Below are positions 8,579-17,190 of a stretch of 64,000 nucleotides of DNA, in pieces. The notes beneath the pieces are model-generated. The model did not search any database, was not told where the DNA came from, and saw nothing but the letters and a program-made list of their open reading frames with translations. A program made the position numbers and the translations under genes. The first letter of the stretch is position 1, and each line of letters starts with the position of its first letter. Source of the DNA: JACCXJ01 sp050740695 (GTDB lineage Bacteria; Pseudomonadota; Gammaproteobacteria; JACCXJ01); assembly GCA_050740695.1 (NCBI GenBank), contig JBOIDR010000008.1, positions 1-64,000 of the forward strand, written 5' to 3'.

Positions 8579-9556
8579 TCATGCCGTCCTGAGCAGTCGC
8601 CGTGGCGCGATGCGGCCGTCGTCCTGCACCTCGCCGATCCCCAGGAACCTGCGCCGATCGTCGTAGAGCTTGACGAGGCCCGCCTTGGGCGCGTGCGCCA
8701 CCAGGACCGCCTGACCCTGCCCCAGGTAATAGGTCGCATCCCGGGACAGCGCGACGGCGGGTTCCCCGGGCAAGACGCAATCGAGCGGCAGGAGCCTGGC
8801 ATCGAGCGCCGCGAGACCCATGGATGCGATCTCGGTGAGCCCGCAGAGGTCGATGGCATCGCGCACCTCGAAGCCCCCGACCGCGGTTCGTTCCAAGGCC
8901 GCGACATGCGCCCCGCAACCGAGGGCCTCTCCGATGTCCTCGGCCAGTGTGCGGAGATAGGTCCCCTTGGAACAGCGCACGGTGATCTCGAGTGCGTCTC
9001 CCAGAAAGCGGACCAGGTCGAGCGCATGGATCACGATCGGACGCGGCTGGCGCTCGATAGCGATGCCGCGATGGGCCAGCTCGTAGAGCCGTTGGCCCCG
9101 GTGCTTGAGCGCCGAGTGCATGGGCGGCACCTGGGTCTTTGCGCCCCGGATGGCGCGGAGGACCCCAGCGACGCGCGCCGCGTCCACGTCCACGACCGGT
9201 CGTTCCCTGACCACCTCCCCTTCGGCGTCTCCGGTGGTCGTCACCACCCCGAGCTTCACGATCGCCCGATAGCACTTGTCGGCGTTGAGCAGGAAGCCGG
9301 AAAGCTTGGTGGCCTCGCCGAAACAGATCGGCAGTAGCCCCGTGGCGAGCCGGTCCAGACTGCCCGTATGGCCGGCCTTGCGGGCTTGATAGAGGCGTTT
9401 GACGCATTGCAGGGCCTCGTTCGAGCTTAGGCCCCGCGATTTGATGAATAGCAGGATGCCGCTCACATCACGGCGCGGCCACCGTTGCAAGACCATAGGT
9501 TCGAGATCAGGGGGGTTCGAGAACAGGCGGCGCGGGGGGATCGGGACGCGCGCCAT
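8579..9556 (-). CDS. truB: tRNA pseudouridine(55) synthase TruB
   Basis: TruB makes the universal pseudouridine 55 in the tRNA T loop. The 325-residue protein has the catalytic-Asp motif in HTGSLDRLATGLLP (near residue 62), the segment PPMHSALKHRGQRLYELA, and the KGTYLRTLAEDIGEALG motif, then a C-terminal PUA-like part. The ATG directly follows the rbfA stop. A second ATG about 20 codons in (MVLQRWPRRDVSG) starts nearer the conserved region, so the first 20 residues are doubtful. Confidence 0.95.
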   Translation of the reverse strand: MARVPIPPRRLFSNPPDLEPMVLQRWPRRDVSGILLFIKSRGLSSNEALQCVKRLYQARKAGHTGSLDRLATGLLPICFGEATKLSGFLLNADKCYRAIVKLGVVTTTGDAEGEVVRERPVVDVDAARVAGVLRAIRGAKTQVPPMHSALKHRGQRLYELAHRGIAIERQPRPIVIHALDLVRFLGDALEITVRCSKGTYLRTLAEDIGEALGCGAHVAALERTAVGGFEVRDAIDLCGLTEIASMGLAALDARLLPLDCVLPGEPAVALSRDATYYLGQGQAVLVAHAPKAGLVKLYDDRRRFLGIGEVQDDGRIAPRRLLRTA

Positions 9557-9982
9557 CTACTCCTGACACAAGGGGGTGCGGTCGGGATCCGCCGTCGGAG
9601 TGCCGGGAGCGCCGTTCGAGCCCGCGAGCAGCGCGTTGATCCGCGCCGCGCGCGCCTGTGTGTCATCGGCGACGATCACGAGCCGTGGCGCCACCCGCAG
9701 GCGCAGCGCCTTCGCGACATGGGCTCGATAGCGCCCGACACGACGCTGTATGCGAGCGATGGGATCGGGAACGCCTCCCGAGAGCGCCGAGACATAGACC
9801 CTGGCATGCCGCAGATCGCGGCTGAGCACGACGCTCGTGATGCTCAGAAGACCCAGACCGCGTTCCCGCGCCTCCGCCTGCAAGAGCGGGGCGAGCGTGC
9901 GCTGGATGAGGGCCGCGACACGCAGGGTACGGTCTTCGCCACCCCGCGCCCGTTCTATCCGAAAAAAAGGGGTCGGAGTCAA
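9557..9982 (-). CDS. rbfA: Ribosome-binding factor A, start displaced by a repeat
   Basis: RbfA is a KH-type cold-shock factor for 30S maturation. The conserved core is clear: RVAALIQRTLAPLLQAEAR, LSITSVVLSRDLRHARVYVS, RVGRYRAHVAKALRLRVAP. No normal start exists next to this core, because an inverted repeat has been inserted between infB and rbfA and the gene now begins inside it. The nearest usable start in frame is a TTG within the repeat arm, giving 141 residues with a repeat-encoded head (LTPTPFFRIER). The frame continues upstream, so the true start is unproven. The position between infB and truB is standard. Confidence 0.8.
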   Translation of the reverse strand: MTPTPFFRIERARGGEDRTLRVAALIQRTLAPLLQAEARERGLGLLSITSVVLSRDLRHARVYVSALSGGVPDPIARIQRRVGRYRAHVAKALRLRVAPRLVIVADDTQARAARINALLAGSNGAPGTPTADPDRTPLCQE

Positions 9983-10053
9983 TTTCGATTCGGCCTCGCG
10001 GGGTATTCGAGTCTTTATCCTACGAAATTGACTCCGACCCCTTTTTTTCGGAT
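9957..10053. repeat. 97-bp element with perfect 31-bp inverted repeats between infB and rbfA
   Basis: Two perfectly complementary 31-base arms (9957-9987 and 10023-10053) surround a 35-base spacer. Each arm contains GGGGTCGGAGTCAATTTCG next to a run of seven A or T. The right arm stops at the first base of the infB stop codon, and the left arm runs into the start of rbfA. I recognise similar GGTC(A/G)GAGTCAATT repeats as common in gammaproteobacteria, often near REP-associated tyrosine transposases; this is from memory. The element may form a hairpin that ends or stabilises the infB message. Confidence 0.85.
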
Positions 10054-12572
10054 CACAGGCTGCGGGCCAGCTCGACCCGTTCGAAGACCTCGATCTGATC
10101 GCCGGCTTTGACGTCATTGTAGTCCTTGACTCCGATCCCGCATTCGGTGCCGGACTTGACCTCGGCGACATCGTCGCGGAAGCGGCGTAAGGACTCCAAG
10201 CCGCCTTCGAAGATCACGATATTGTCGCGCAGCACCCGGATGGGGCTGTTGCGGCGCACCACGCCGCTCGTCACGATGCAGCCGGCGATGGCGCCGAAGC
10301 GCGATGAGCGGAACACGTCGCGGACCTCCGCGTTACCGATGATCGTCTCTTTGACCTCCGGCGCCAGGAGGCCGCTCATCACCGCCTTCACATCGCCGAT
10401 GACGTCGTAGATGATGCTGTAATAGCGCAGATCGATACCGGTGTCCTCGACCCGCCTGCGTGCCGAGGCGTCGGCGCGGACATTGAAGCCGATGATAGCG
10501 GCGCGCGATGTCACGGCCAGATTGACATCGGATTCGGTGATCCCACCCATGCCGCTCGCGATGATATCGACGCGCACCTCGTCGGTGGACAGGCCGGTCA
10601 GGGCATCGCAGAGCGCCTCCGCGGAACCCTGTACGTCGGCCTTGATGAGCAGGTTCACGGCGCTGGTCTTGCCCTCCTCCATCTGGGAAAGGACATTGCC
10701 GAGCTTCTGGGCCTGCTGCCGGGCCAGCTTGCCCTCGCGCTGCTTGCTGTGGCGGACCTGCGCGATGTCGCGCGCCCGGCGCTCATCGGGGGCGACCTGG
10801 GCCTCGTCACCGGCATTGGGGACATTGGACAGACCCAATACCTCGACCGGCAGCGACGGCCCGGCCTCGTCGATGAACCGCCCATTCTCGTCCAGCATCG
10901 CGCGGATGCGGCCAAACTCCTGCCCGCACAGGAGCACATCGCCTTTCCGAAGCATGCCGCTTTGGACCAGGACCGTGGCCACCGGTCCACGCCCCTTATC
11001 GAGCCGCGCCTCGATCACGGTGCCGGAGGCCGGGCCGTCCCGGACGGCGGTGAGCTCCATCACCTCGGCCTGCAACAGGATGGCCTCCAACAAGGCATCG
11101 ATCCCCTCGCCGGTCTTGGCAGACACCGGGGCAAATAGGATCTCGCCGCCCCACTCCTCGGGCAGGATGCCGTGCCCCGACAACTCTTGTTTGACGCGCT
11201 CCGGATCGGCCCCCGGTTTGTCGATCTTGGTGACGGCGACCAGGATTGGGACCGCGGCGGCCTTGGCATGCTGGATGGCCTCGACCGTCTGGGTCTTGAC
11301 GCCGTCGTCGGCGGCAACCACCAGGATGACGATGTCCGTCACCTTGGCGCCGCGGGCGCGCATCGCGGTGAAGGCCGCATGCCCGGGGGTATCGAGGAAG
11401 GTGATGCTGCCTCGGTCGGTCGAGACGTGATAGGCACCGATGTGCTGCGTGATCCCGCCGGCCTCACCCGCCGCGACTCGGGTGCGCCGGATGTGATCGA
11501 GCAGGGACGTCTTACCGTGATCGACATGCCCCATGATGGTCACCACGGGCGATCGCGGATCGGCCTCTCTTTCGCCCGCGGAGGTGGTGCGGACGAGATC
11601 GGCCTCGAGCGCGTCGTCGTCCAAGAGCCTGGCCTTGTGCCCCATCTCTTCCACGACGATGGCGGCGGTGTCCTGGTCGATGATCTGGTTGATGGTCGCC
11701 ATCGTCCCCACGTTCATCAGACACTTGATAACCTCGGCGGCCTTGACCGACATCCTCTGGGCCAGCTCCGCGACCGTCACGCGCTCCGGTATCGCGACCT
11801 CGCGCACGATGGGCGCGGTCGGCATCGCGAATCCATGCCGGGTCGTGATGGGCACGACCACCCGCCGCGCCAGCGGCTTTCTCTTGCGGCGCCCCGACTT
11901 GCTGGTCGCGACGTGCAACTCCTGACGGCCCGGCGCGGGTGCGCCATCTCCCTTCTGGCGCCGCGCCGGTGCTCGCTCCGGCCGCCGGACTTCGGGCGCC
12001 GCCGCCGGCTCCGGCGCTGGCGCGGGGACGACCGCGGGTGCCTCGCGTGCCTCTTTCTCCGCGGCGCGGGCGGCCTCGCGCGCCTCGGCCTCCTGGGCCT
12101 CGCGCTCGGCCGCCTCGCGCTTCTGGCGTTCCTCTTCCTGACGTAGCTCCTCCGCAAGGCGGGTCTCTGCCTGGGCGGCTTGCTCGAGGGCCAGGAGGCG
12201 TTCACGCTCGGCCGTCTCTTCGGCGCGTTTCTGGGTCTCTCCCTCCGTCATGACGCTGCGCTTGACGTAGGTGCGGCGCTTGCGGAACTCGACGCTCACG
12301 GTCTTGGTGGTGGTGCGCGCCCCGCGGCGCTCGACCGAGAGCTTGATCTCGCTCATGGTCTTGCGCTGCAAGACGATGCGCGTCGGCTCCTTGCCTTCGG
12401 CAGCCCGCCCATGGCGCTGTCGGAGGTGCGACAGCAAGGCGCCCTTCTCGTTTTCGGTGATGGTATCGCCGGCCTGGCGGTTGGCCAGTCCCGCCTCGTC
12501 GAGTTGTGCGATCAAGCGATCCACGGTGATCCCGACCACCTGGGCGAACTGTTCGACCGTCACGTCAGCCAT
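10053..12572 (-). CDS. infB: Translation initiation factor IF-2
   Basis: IF-2 is the GTPase that places fMet-tRNA on the 30S subunit. The 839-residue protein starts MADVTVEQFAQVVGI, the IF2 N-terminal domain, followed by a long Ala/Glu/Arg-rich charged linker. The GTPase domain has G1 GHVDHGKTS, G3 DTPGHAAF and G4 TKID, and is followed by domains II-IV ending VFERVELARSL. The start overlaps the nusA stop by 8 bases. The frame is open 18 codons further up, but that part lies in nusA. The stop codon abuts the inverted repeat. Confidence 0.96.
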   Translation of the reverse strand: MADVTVEQFAQVVGITVDRLIAQLDEAGLANRQAGDTITENEKGALLSHLRQRHGRAAEGKEPTRIVLQRKTMSEIKLSVERRGARTTTKTVSVEFRKRRTYVKRSVMTEGETQKRAEETAERERLLALEQAAQAETRLAEELRQEEERQKREAAEREAQEAEAREAARAAEKEAREAPAVVPAPAPEPAAAPEVRRPERAPARRQKGDGAPAPGRQELHVATSKSGRRKRKPLARRVVVPITTRHGFAMPTAPIVREVAIPERVTVAELAQRMSVKAAEVIKCLMNVGTMATINQIIDQDTAAIVVEEMGHKARLLDDDALEADLVRTTSAGEREADPRSPVVTIMGHVDHGKTSLLDHIRRTRVAAGEAGGITQHIGAYHVSTDRGSITFLDTPGHAAFTAMRARGAKVTDIVILVVAADDGVKTQTVEAIQHAKAAAVPILVAVTKIDKPGADPERVKQELSGHGILPEEWGGEILFAPVSAKTGEGIDALLEAILLQAEVMELTAVRDGPASGTVIEARLDKGRGPVATVLVQSGMLRKGDVLLCGQEFGRIRAMLDENGRFIDEAGPSLPVEVLGLSNVPNAGDEAQVAPDERRARDIAQVRHSKQREGKLARQQAQKLGNVLSQMEEGKTSAVNLLIKADVQGSAEALCDALTGLSTDEVRVDIIASGMGGITESDVNLAVTSRAAIIGFNVRADASARRRVEDTGIDLRYYSIIYDVIGDVKAVMSGLLAPEVKETIIGNAEVRDVFRSSRFGAIAGCIVTSGVVRRNSPIRVLRDNIVIFEGGLESLRRFRDDVAEVKSGTECGIGVKDYNDVKAGDQIEVFERVELARSL

Positions 12573-14181
12573 CGAGCCTGTCTCCGACCGGTTGCCCCTC
12601 TGCGGCCGATGCGAACCACGGGGCACGCGCCACCATGATGAGCTCGGCGGCGCGTTCCGGGGCGATGTCCCCGACCTCGCAGAGCTCGTCTACCGATTGA
12701 TCCGCCAGGTCCTCCAGGGTCAGGATGCCGTGACTGGCCAGGGTGTACGCCAGATCGGGGTCCATGCCCGCCATGGTCAGCAGATCCTCGGCGGGCTTGA
12801 TGTCGCCCATGCGCTCTTCGTTGGCGATGGCGCGGGTCAACAGCCAGTCCTTCGCCCGATTGCGCAGCTCCACGATCAGATCGGGATCGAATTCCTCGAT
12901 ATCGTGCATCTCCTTCTCGGGCACGAAGGCCACCTCCTCGATGCTGGAAAACCCCTCCTGGGCCAGGATGTTGGCGATCTCCTCGTCGACCTCTAGGCTC
13001 TCCATGAACATCTTCTGGATGCGCTGGATCTCGGTCTCGGTCTTCTCGGCGGCCTCCGCCTCGGTCATGACGTTCAGCTCCCAGCCGGTGAGCTGGCTCG
13101 CCAGGCGCACGTTCTGGCCGCTGCGCCCGATGGCCTGGGAGAGCTGATCCTCGACCACGGCCACGTCCATGCTGTGGGAATCTTCGTCCACCAGGATCGA
13201 CACGACGTCGGCCGGCGCCATGGCGTTGATGACGAACTGCGCGGGGTTCTCGTTCCACTGGATGATGTCCACCCGCTCGCCGCAGAGCTCGTTGGAGACG
13301 GCCTGTACCCGCGAGCCGCGCATCCCGACGCACGCGCCGACGGGATCGATGCGAGGGTCGCGGCTGCGCACGGCAATCTTGGCCCGCACCCCGGGGTCGC
13401 GTGCCGCACCGAGGACGTCGATGAGCCCTTCGCCGATCTCGGGAACCTCAAGGCGGAACAGCTCGATCAGGAGATCGCTCGCGGTCCGGCTCACGAACAA
13501 CTGCGGGCCGCGCTTCTCCGGCCGCACATCGCGCAGATAGCCGCGCATCCGATCGCCGGGCCGCACGATCTCCCGCGGCAGCATCTCTTCCTTGGCGATC
13601 AACGCCTCGGCGTTGCCGCCGAGATCCAGGATCACGTTGCCGCGCTCCACCCGCTTGACCGTGCCGGTCACGAGCTGGCCCTTGCGGTCCTGATAGGCCT
13701 CGAGCACCTGGGCGCGTTCGGCATCGCGGACCTTCTGCACGATCACCTGCTTGGCCGTCTGCGCCGCGATGCGGCCGAACTCCGAGGCCTCTATCGGCTC
13801 CTCGATGAAGTGACCGATCTCGATATCCGCTCTCTCGATACCCACTGGGGTCTCGCGCGCCTGACTCAAGAGGATCTGGCGATCGGGAACGAAGACGCCG
13901 CTCGTATCCGCGACTTCGTCCTCGAGGTCGCCGGTGTGAACCCGCGGGGGTGGGGGCGGGGCGACTCGATACTCGGCCGCGTCGTCCACCACCTGCCAGC
14001 GCCGGAAGGCCTCGTAGTCGCCGGTCGTCCGGTCGATCGCGACGCGCACGTCCACGTCCTCGCGAAAACGTCGCTTGGTGGCGCTGGCGAGCGCGGCCTC
14101 CAGGGCCTCGAAGATGATGTCCTTCGCGACACCCTTCTCGTTCGACACCACCTCTACCACGGTCAAGATCTCTTTGTTCAT
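12565..14181 (-). CDS. nusA: Transcription termination/antitermination factor NusA
   Basis: NusA modulates RNA polymerase pausing, Rho action and antitermination. The 538-residue protein has an N-terminal polymerase-binding domain (MNKEILTVVEVVSNEKGV), an S1 domain (GTVKRVERGNVILDLGG), two KH domains (DPVGACVGMRGSRVQAV and the AIGRSGQNVRLAS segment), and two C-terminal acidic repeats of helix-hairpin-helix type. Such repeats are typical of proteobacterial NusA. The start overlaps the rimP stop by 4 bases (ATGA type), which suggests translational coupling. Confidence 0.96.
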   Translation of the reverse strand: MNKEILTVVEVVSNEKGVAKDIIFEALEAALASATKRRFREDVDVRVAIDRTTGDYEAFRRWQVVDDAAEYRVAPPPPPRVHTGDLEDEVADTSGVFVPDRQILLSQARETPVGIERADIEIGHFIEEPIEASEFGRIAAQTAKQVIVQKVRDAERAQVLEAYQDRKGQLVTGTVKRVERGNVILDLGGNAEALIAKEEMLPREIVRPGDRMRGYLRDVRPEKRGPQLFVSRTASDLLIELFRLEVPEIGEGLIDVLGAARDPGVRAKIAVRSRDPRIDPVGACVGMRGSRVQAVSNELCGERVDIIQWNENPAQFVINAMAPADVVSILVDEDSHSMDVAVVEDQLSQAIGRSGQNVRLASQLTGWELNVMTEAEAAEKTETEIQRIQKMFMESLEVDEEIANILAQEGFSSIEEVAFVPEKEMHDIEEFDPDLIVELRNRAKDWLLTRAIANEERMGDIKPAEDLLTMAGMDPDLAYTLASHGILTLEDLADQSVDELCEVGDIAPERAAELIMVARAPWFASAAEGQPVGDRLDG

Positions 14182-14675
14182 ACCATCCGTCCGCGCTGCC
14201 TGCCAATCGATCTCGTAAACAACGGCACCTCGGGCACCAGGCGCGCCCTGTGGATCATGACAAACGGGATCGCATAGTCGCGACCGTCCTCGGTGATGCG
14301 CACGTCGTTTCCCTCCACGGCCGCGACGAGCCCCACGAAGCGCCGGCGGCCGGCCATCGGCTGTTTCAGCTCCATGCGTATCCTCCGGCCCCTGAACCGC
14401 GCGTAGTGCTCCAAGCGGTACAAGGGTCGGTCGAGCCCCGGCGACGATACCTCCAGGGTATAGGCGCCCCGCAGCGGATCCTCGACATCCAGGATCCCGC
14501 CGAGTTGCCGGCTCACCCGCTCGCAATCGTGCAATGTGATACCCGTCTCGCTGTCGATATAAACCCGCACCAGCGATCGCGTCTTGCCGACGATGTGCTC
14601 CACGCCGATGAGCTCGTAACCAAGCGCCCGCACCGCGGGCTCGAACAATCGTTCCAGTGCCGCTCGTTGACCCAT
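14178..14675 (-). CDS. rimP: Ribosome maturation factor RimP
   Basis: RimP is needed for 30S assembly. The 165-residue protein contains LGYELIGVEHIVGKTRSLVRVYID, the DCERVSRQLGGILDVEDP segment and YTLEVSSPGLDRPL, all conserved in the family. It is the first gene of rimP-nusA-infB-rbfA-truB. The promoter must lie between the tRNA-fMet terminator and this start, a region that holds three short direct repeats. Confidence 0.95.
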   Translation of the reverse strand: MGQRAALERLFEPAVRALGYELIGVEHIVGKTRSLVRVYIDSETGITLHDCERVSRQLGGILDVEDPLRGAYTLEVSSPGLDRPLYRLEHYARFRGRRIRMELKQPMAGRRRFVGLVAAVEGNDVRITEDGRDYAIPFVMIHRARLVPEVPLFTRSIGRQRGRMV

Positions 14676-14775
14676 TGCTCACTCTCTGTCCTACCCCGCT
14701 CCGAGCATGCCTTCCGGTTGCGCCGCTATCCGTCCCGCACCTAGACGCCCCCCGTCAACGCGAAGCGGGGCAATC

Positions 14776-14820
14776 TATGGCCTTACCAAGTCTATGGCCT
14801 TATCAAAGGATATGGCCCTT
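14776..14820. repeat. Three direct repeats of TATGGCC(T/C)TT
   Basis: Copies begin at 14776, 14793 and 14811, with spacings of 17 and 18 bases, in the leader upstream of rimP and after the tRNA-fMet terminator. Near-helical-period spacing could mean a regulator-binding array, but nothing in the sequence identifies a protein. Confidence 0.5.
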
Positions 14821-14837
14821 CCAACCTAATCGAAAGC

Positions 14838-14862
14838 AAAAAGCCCCGACGACGGGGCTTTC
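14838..14862 (-). terminator. Rho-independent terminator of tRNA-fMet
   Basis: Just past the tRNA 3' end, the minus strand reads AAAGCCCCG, a 4-base loop, then CGGGGCTTTTT. The stem is strong and GC-rich with a terminal U-run, so it should be an efficient intrinsic terminator that separates the tRNA transcript from the rimP operon. Confidence 0.85.
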
Positions 14863-14869
14863 AACTTCC

Positions 14870-14946
14870 TGGTAGCGGGGGCAGGATTTGAACCTGCGAC
14901 CTTCGGGTTATGAGCCCGACGAGCTGCCAGACTGCTCCACCCCGCA
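14870..14946 (-). tRNA. Initiator tRNA-Met (fMet, anticodon CAT)
   Basis: The 77-base gene folds as an initiator tRNA. It has three consecutive G-C pairs in the anticodon stem (TCGGG/CCCGA) around loop CTCATAA, a D-arm GCAGTCTGGCAGCTC, a T-arm GCAGG/CCTGC around TTCAAAT, and an encoded CCA. Positions 1 and 72 read U and U, so this pair is open, which is an initiator hallmark. E. coli has C1 and A72, so the exact mismatch is unusual. It lies directly upstream of the rimP-nusA-infB operon, as in enterics. Confidence 0.95.
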
Positions 14947-14960
14947 ATGGTCGGATACCA

Positions 14961-14990
14961 ATTATAGGGAAAACCGCTACCGCGTTTCAA
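14961..14990 (-). promoter_or_regulatory. Sigma-70 promoter of tRNA-fMet
   Basis: On the minus strand, TTGAAA and a perfect TATAAT are separated by 18 bases, with TATAAT ending 14 bases before the mature tRNA. Position and consensus both fit a strong stable-RNA promoter. Confidence 0.75.
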
Positions 14991-15112
14991 GTCACTCGCA
15001 CGCGCCACACCTCCGCAGGGCAGCGCGCCTACCGGGACGGGCGGATGGCGCGGGCGATGCCGCGCGGGCGGGGCTATACTGGGCTGGATCGACTGGATGG
15101 GAGGGTTCTGTC

Positions 15113-15907
15113 ATGTCGAATATACGCTTGGCGGCGGTGGCCGGGCATTTCTATCCGGATGACCCCGACGAACTGCGTCAGCGGGTGTGCGACTATCTGA
15201 CCGCAGCCGCACCCTTGCCCGATGTACCGCTGTCCGATAGACGGCTCAGGGCCCTCATCGCGCCCCACGCCGGTTATGTCTACTCCGGGCCCGTAGCGGC
15301 CAGCGCCTACTCGTCTCTCGCCCCCGCCCGGCAGAGCGTGCGCCGGGTGGTGCTCCTGGGTCCCTCGCATCGCGTCTACCTCAAGGGCCTGGCGCGGTCC
15401 ACCGCGGAGGCCTTCCGGACGCCGCTCGGGGACGTACCGCTCGATGAGGCGGCCCGGCTGTCGGCGCTCTCCGATATTAGGCCCAACGACCGGGCGCATC
15501 TCGCCGAACACAGCATCGAGGTCCATCTGCCGTTCCTGCAGGTGGTCCTGGAGCGCTTCACGATCGTGCCTCTGGTCGTGGGAGATGCCGGCCCCAAAGA
15601 GGTCGGTGAGGTCATCGAGAGGCTCTCCGGGGGCCCCGAGACGCTGGTGGTGGTCAGCTCCGATCTGAGCCATTACCTGGACTACGAGAGCGCGACCCGG
15701 TGTGACCGGGAGACGACGCTCGCCATCGAGGCCCGGCGCACCAATCTTGCGCCCGATCAGGCCTGCGGCTCGGCGCCCATCAACGGCCTCCTGCACTACG
15801 CGCGGCGCATGCGGCTCACGGTGACGACCCTGGACCTGCGCAACTCCGGCGACACCGCCGGCCCCCGGCACCAGGTCGTCGGTTATGGGGCCTATGCGAT
15901 CCATTGA
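15113..15907 (+). CDS. amrB: AmmeMemoRadiSam system protein B (Memo-like)
   Basis: The 264-residue protein belongs to the Memo family, which shares the fold of class III extradiol dioxygenases. Conserved segments are PHAGYVYSGPVAASAYS (near residue 50), LLGPSHRVYLKG, EHSIEVHLPFLQ and SSDLSHYLDYESA, which carry the His residues of the putative metal site. The product's biochemical role is not settled. Its stop is one base before the start chosen for the AMMECR1-type gene, so the two are probably cotranscribed and coupled. The radical-SAM partner usually linked to them is not in this window. Confidence 0.92.
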   Translation: MSNIRLAAVAGHFYPDDPDELRQRVCDYLTAAAPLPDVPLSDRRLRALIAPHAGYVYSGPVAASAYSSLAPARQSVRRVVLLGPSHRVYLKGLARSTAEAFRTPLGDVPLDEAARLSALSDIRPNDRAHLAEHSIEVHLPFLQVVLERFTIVPLVVGDAGPKEVGEVIERLSGGPETLVVVSSDLSHYLDYESATRCDRETTLAIEARRTNLAPDQACGSAPINGLLHYARRMRLTVTTLDLRNSGDTAGPRHQVVGYGAYAIH

Positions 15908-15908
15908 A

Positions 15909-16532
15909 ATGCGATCCACTAGAGATCACGGCACGAGACGTCACGTCACTGGACCTCATCCCATTGGGACTCGGACCATCTCCGCACCGCTGCGCCGCCG
16001 GTTGGGTGAGATCGCCTGGGCATCGATCCGTCACGGGCTCGCGCACCATCGCTCGGTGGATCTCACGGGCCGGGCGTTTCCGCCCCGCCTCTTGGCGCAC
16101 CAGAGCGCCTTCGTCACCCTGCATCGCAGCGACACGCTCCGGGGTTGCGTCGGGAGCATCCAAGCCTACCGCCCGCTGGTCGAGGATGTGGCGGCCAACG
16201 CCTATGCCGCCGCCTTCGAGGACCCGCGCTTCGAGGCCGTGCGCGCCGATGAGCTACCCGATCTCGCCGTCCACATCGCCGTCCTGTCCGCCACCACGGC
16301 CATCGCCTTCGCGTCGGAACGGGACCTCTACGCAAAGCTCCGCCCGGGCATCGATGGCATCGTCATCGAGCAGGGCGCGCGGTGCGCGACCTTTTTACCG
16401 GCGGTCTGGGACACCCTCCCGGACCCGGCCGCGTTCCTGCACGAGCTGCGGCACAAGGCGGGCATCCCACCCGCCGACGGATGGCTGGACCTCCGGGTCT
16501 GGCGGTATACGGTAGATTCTTTCGTCGCATGA
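15909..16532 (+). CDS. amrA: AmmeMemoRadiSam system protein A (AMMECR1 domain)
   Basis: The 207-residue product carries the AMMECR1 domain. The signature LRGCVGSI is near residue 80, followed by AANAYAAAFEDPRF and the GIDGIVIEQGARCATFLP segment. Family function is unknown; a radical-SAM cofactor or redox role has been proposed from gene neighbourhoods. Three in-frame ATGs lie at the overlap with the Memo gene. I use the one right after its stop, but the first 30 residues show no conservation that I recognise. Confidence 0.9.
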   Translation: MRSTRDHGTRRHVTGPHPIGTRTISAPLRRRLGEIAWASIRHGLAHHRSVDLTGRAFPPRLLAHQSAFVTLHRSDTLRGCVGSIQAYRPLVEDVAANAYAAAFEDPRFEAVRADELPDLAVHIAVLSATTAIAFASERDLYAKLRPGIDGIVIEQGARCATFLPAVWDTLPDPAAFLHELRHKAGIPPADGWLDLRVWRYTVDSFVA

Positions 16533-16721
16533 CGCGGTCGAGGGACCTGCGTGCCCGGTCTACCGCTTCTTTTTTTCAAAGTACGGCACGCCACCCTGGT
16601 GTAGCACGGGTCAAAGTGGTCAGAGCTCTTTACGGGATATTCCTCGCCGTCTTTTCCGGCCTTCCGCGTCTGGCCTGGCCGATCTTACACCCCGCCACCG
16701 CCTCCACCCGCTCTTTGGAAC

Positions 16722-16812
16722 GGCACGTGGAGCTTGCGGACATCAAGTCCCAATACCACGCCAAACGCGCCCTCGAGATCGCCGCAGGCGGGTGGCCACA
16801 ACCTCCTCACCC
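16722..16812 (+). pseudogene. Fragment of a ComM/YifB Mg-chelatase-like ATPase
   Basis: A short stretch reads VELADIKSQYHAKRALEIAA, matching the segment just before the Walker A motif in ComM/YifB. The expected GGHNLL follows only after a one-base shift. Nothing of the ATPase core remains on either side, so this is a relic of about 30 codons. Confidence 0.5.
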
Positions 16813-16984
16813 ACGGTCTGCCACGGTAAAGAAATAGCAACCTCCTTTCAGTCGGCAACGCCGGTAAATCGTCATGTTTAGCGATCAATCGGCCACCACC
16901 TTGTCGATACCTTTTCGACCAACGCCGTTGTGGTCGTTGTAGTAGAGGCGATAGCCGAACCCATCGTATCCATGCACGTCTATT

Positions 16985-17011
16985 GATGGGTTTCGCTCCG
17001 CTCTATCCATC
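16985..17011. repeat. Common intergenic GATGGGTTTCGCT-type repeat
   Basis: GATGG and CCATC ends bracket a TTTCGCTCCGCTC core followed by CTACG. I recognise this kind of sequence as a widespread small intergenic repeat in proteobacteria. It sits at the end of the glnS relic. Confidence 0.4.
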
Positions 17012-17190
17012 CTACGGCTCGATGCGACATCCGCTCAGGCGTTCGAGTGAAGACGGGTTCAGGTGCGCTTTCCAATCCTCGTCCTGGTCGGGTCTGGGCA
17101 TCAGGAATAAGTGGTCGAACAGGCGCACCTCGGCTTCGAGCGCGTGGGGCGCAGATACCCCGTGCCCTTGACCTTGCGTCCGTCCGGAGG
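17012..17190 (-). pseudogene. Fragment of glutaminyl-tRNA synthetase C-terminus
   Basis: The minus strand reads VSAPHALEAEVRLFDHLFL and then an ...HLNPSSLERLSGCRIEP end. This matches the anticodon-binding barrel and tail of GlnRS. The preceding GRKVKGT motif is present but in a shifted frame, so sequence is missing between them. Only about 55 codons survive. A working glnS must exist elsewhere. Confidence 0.6.
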
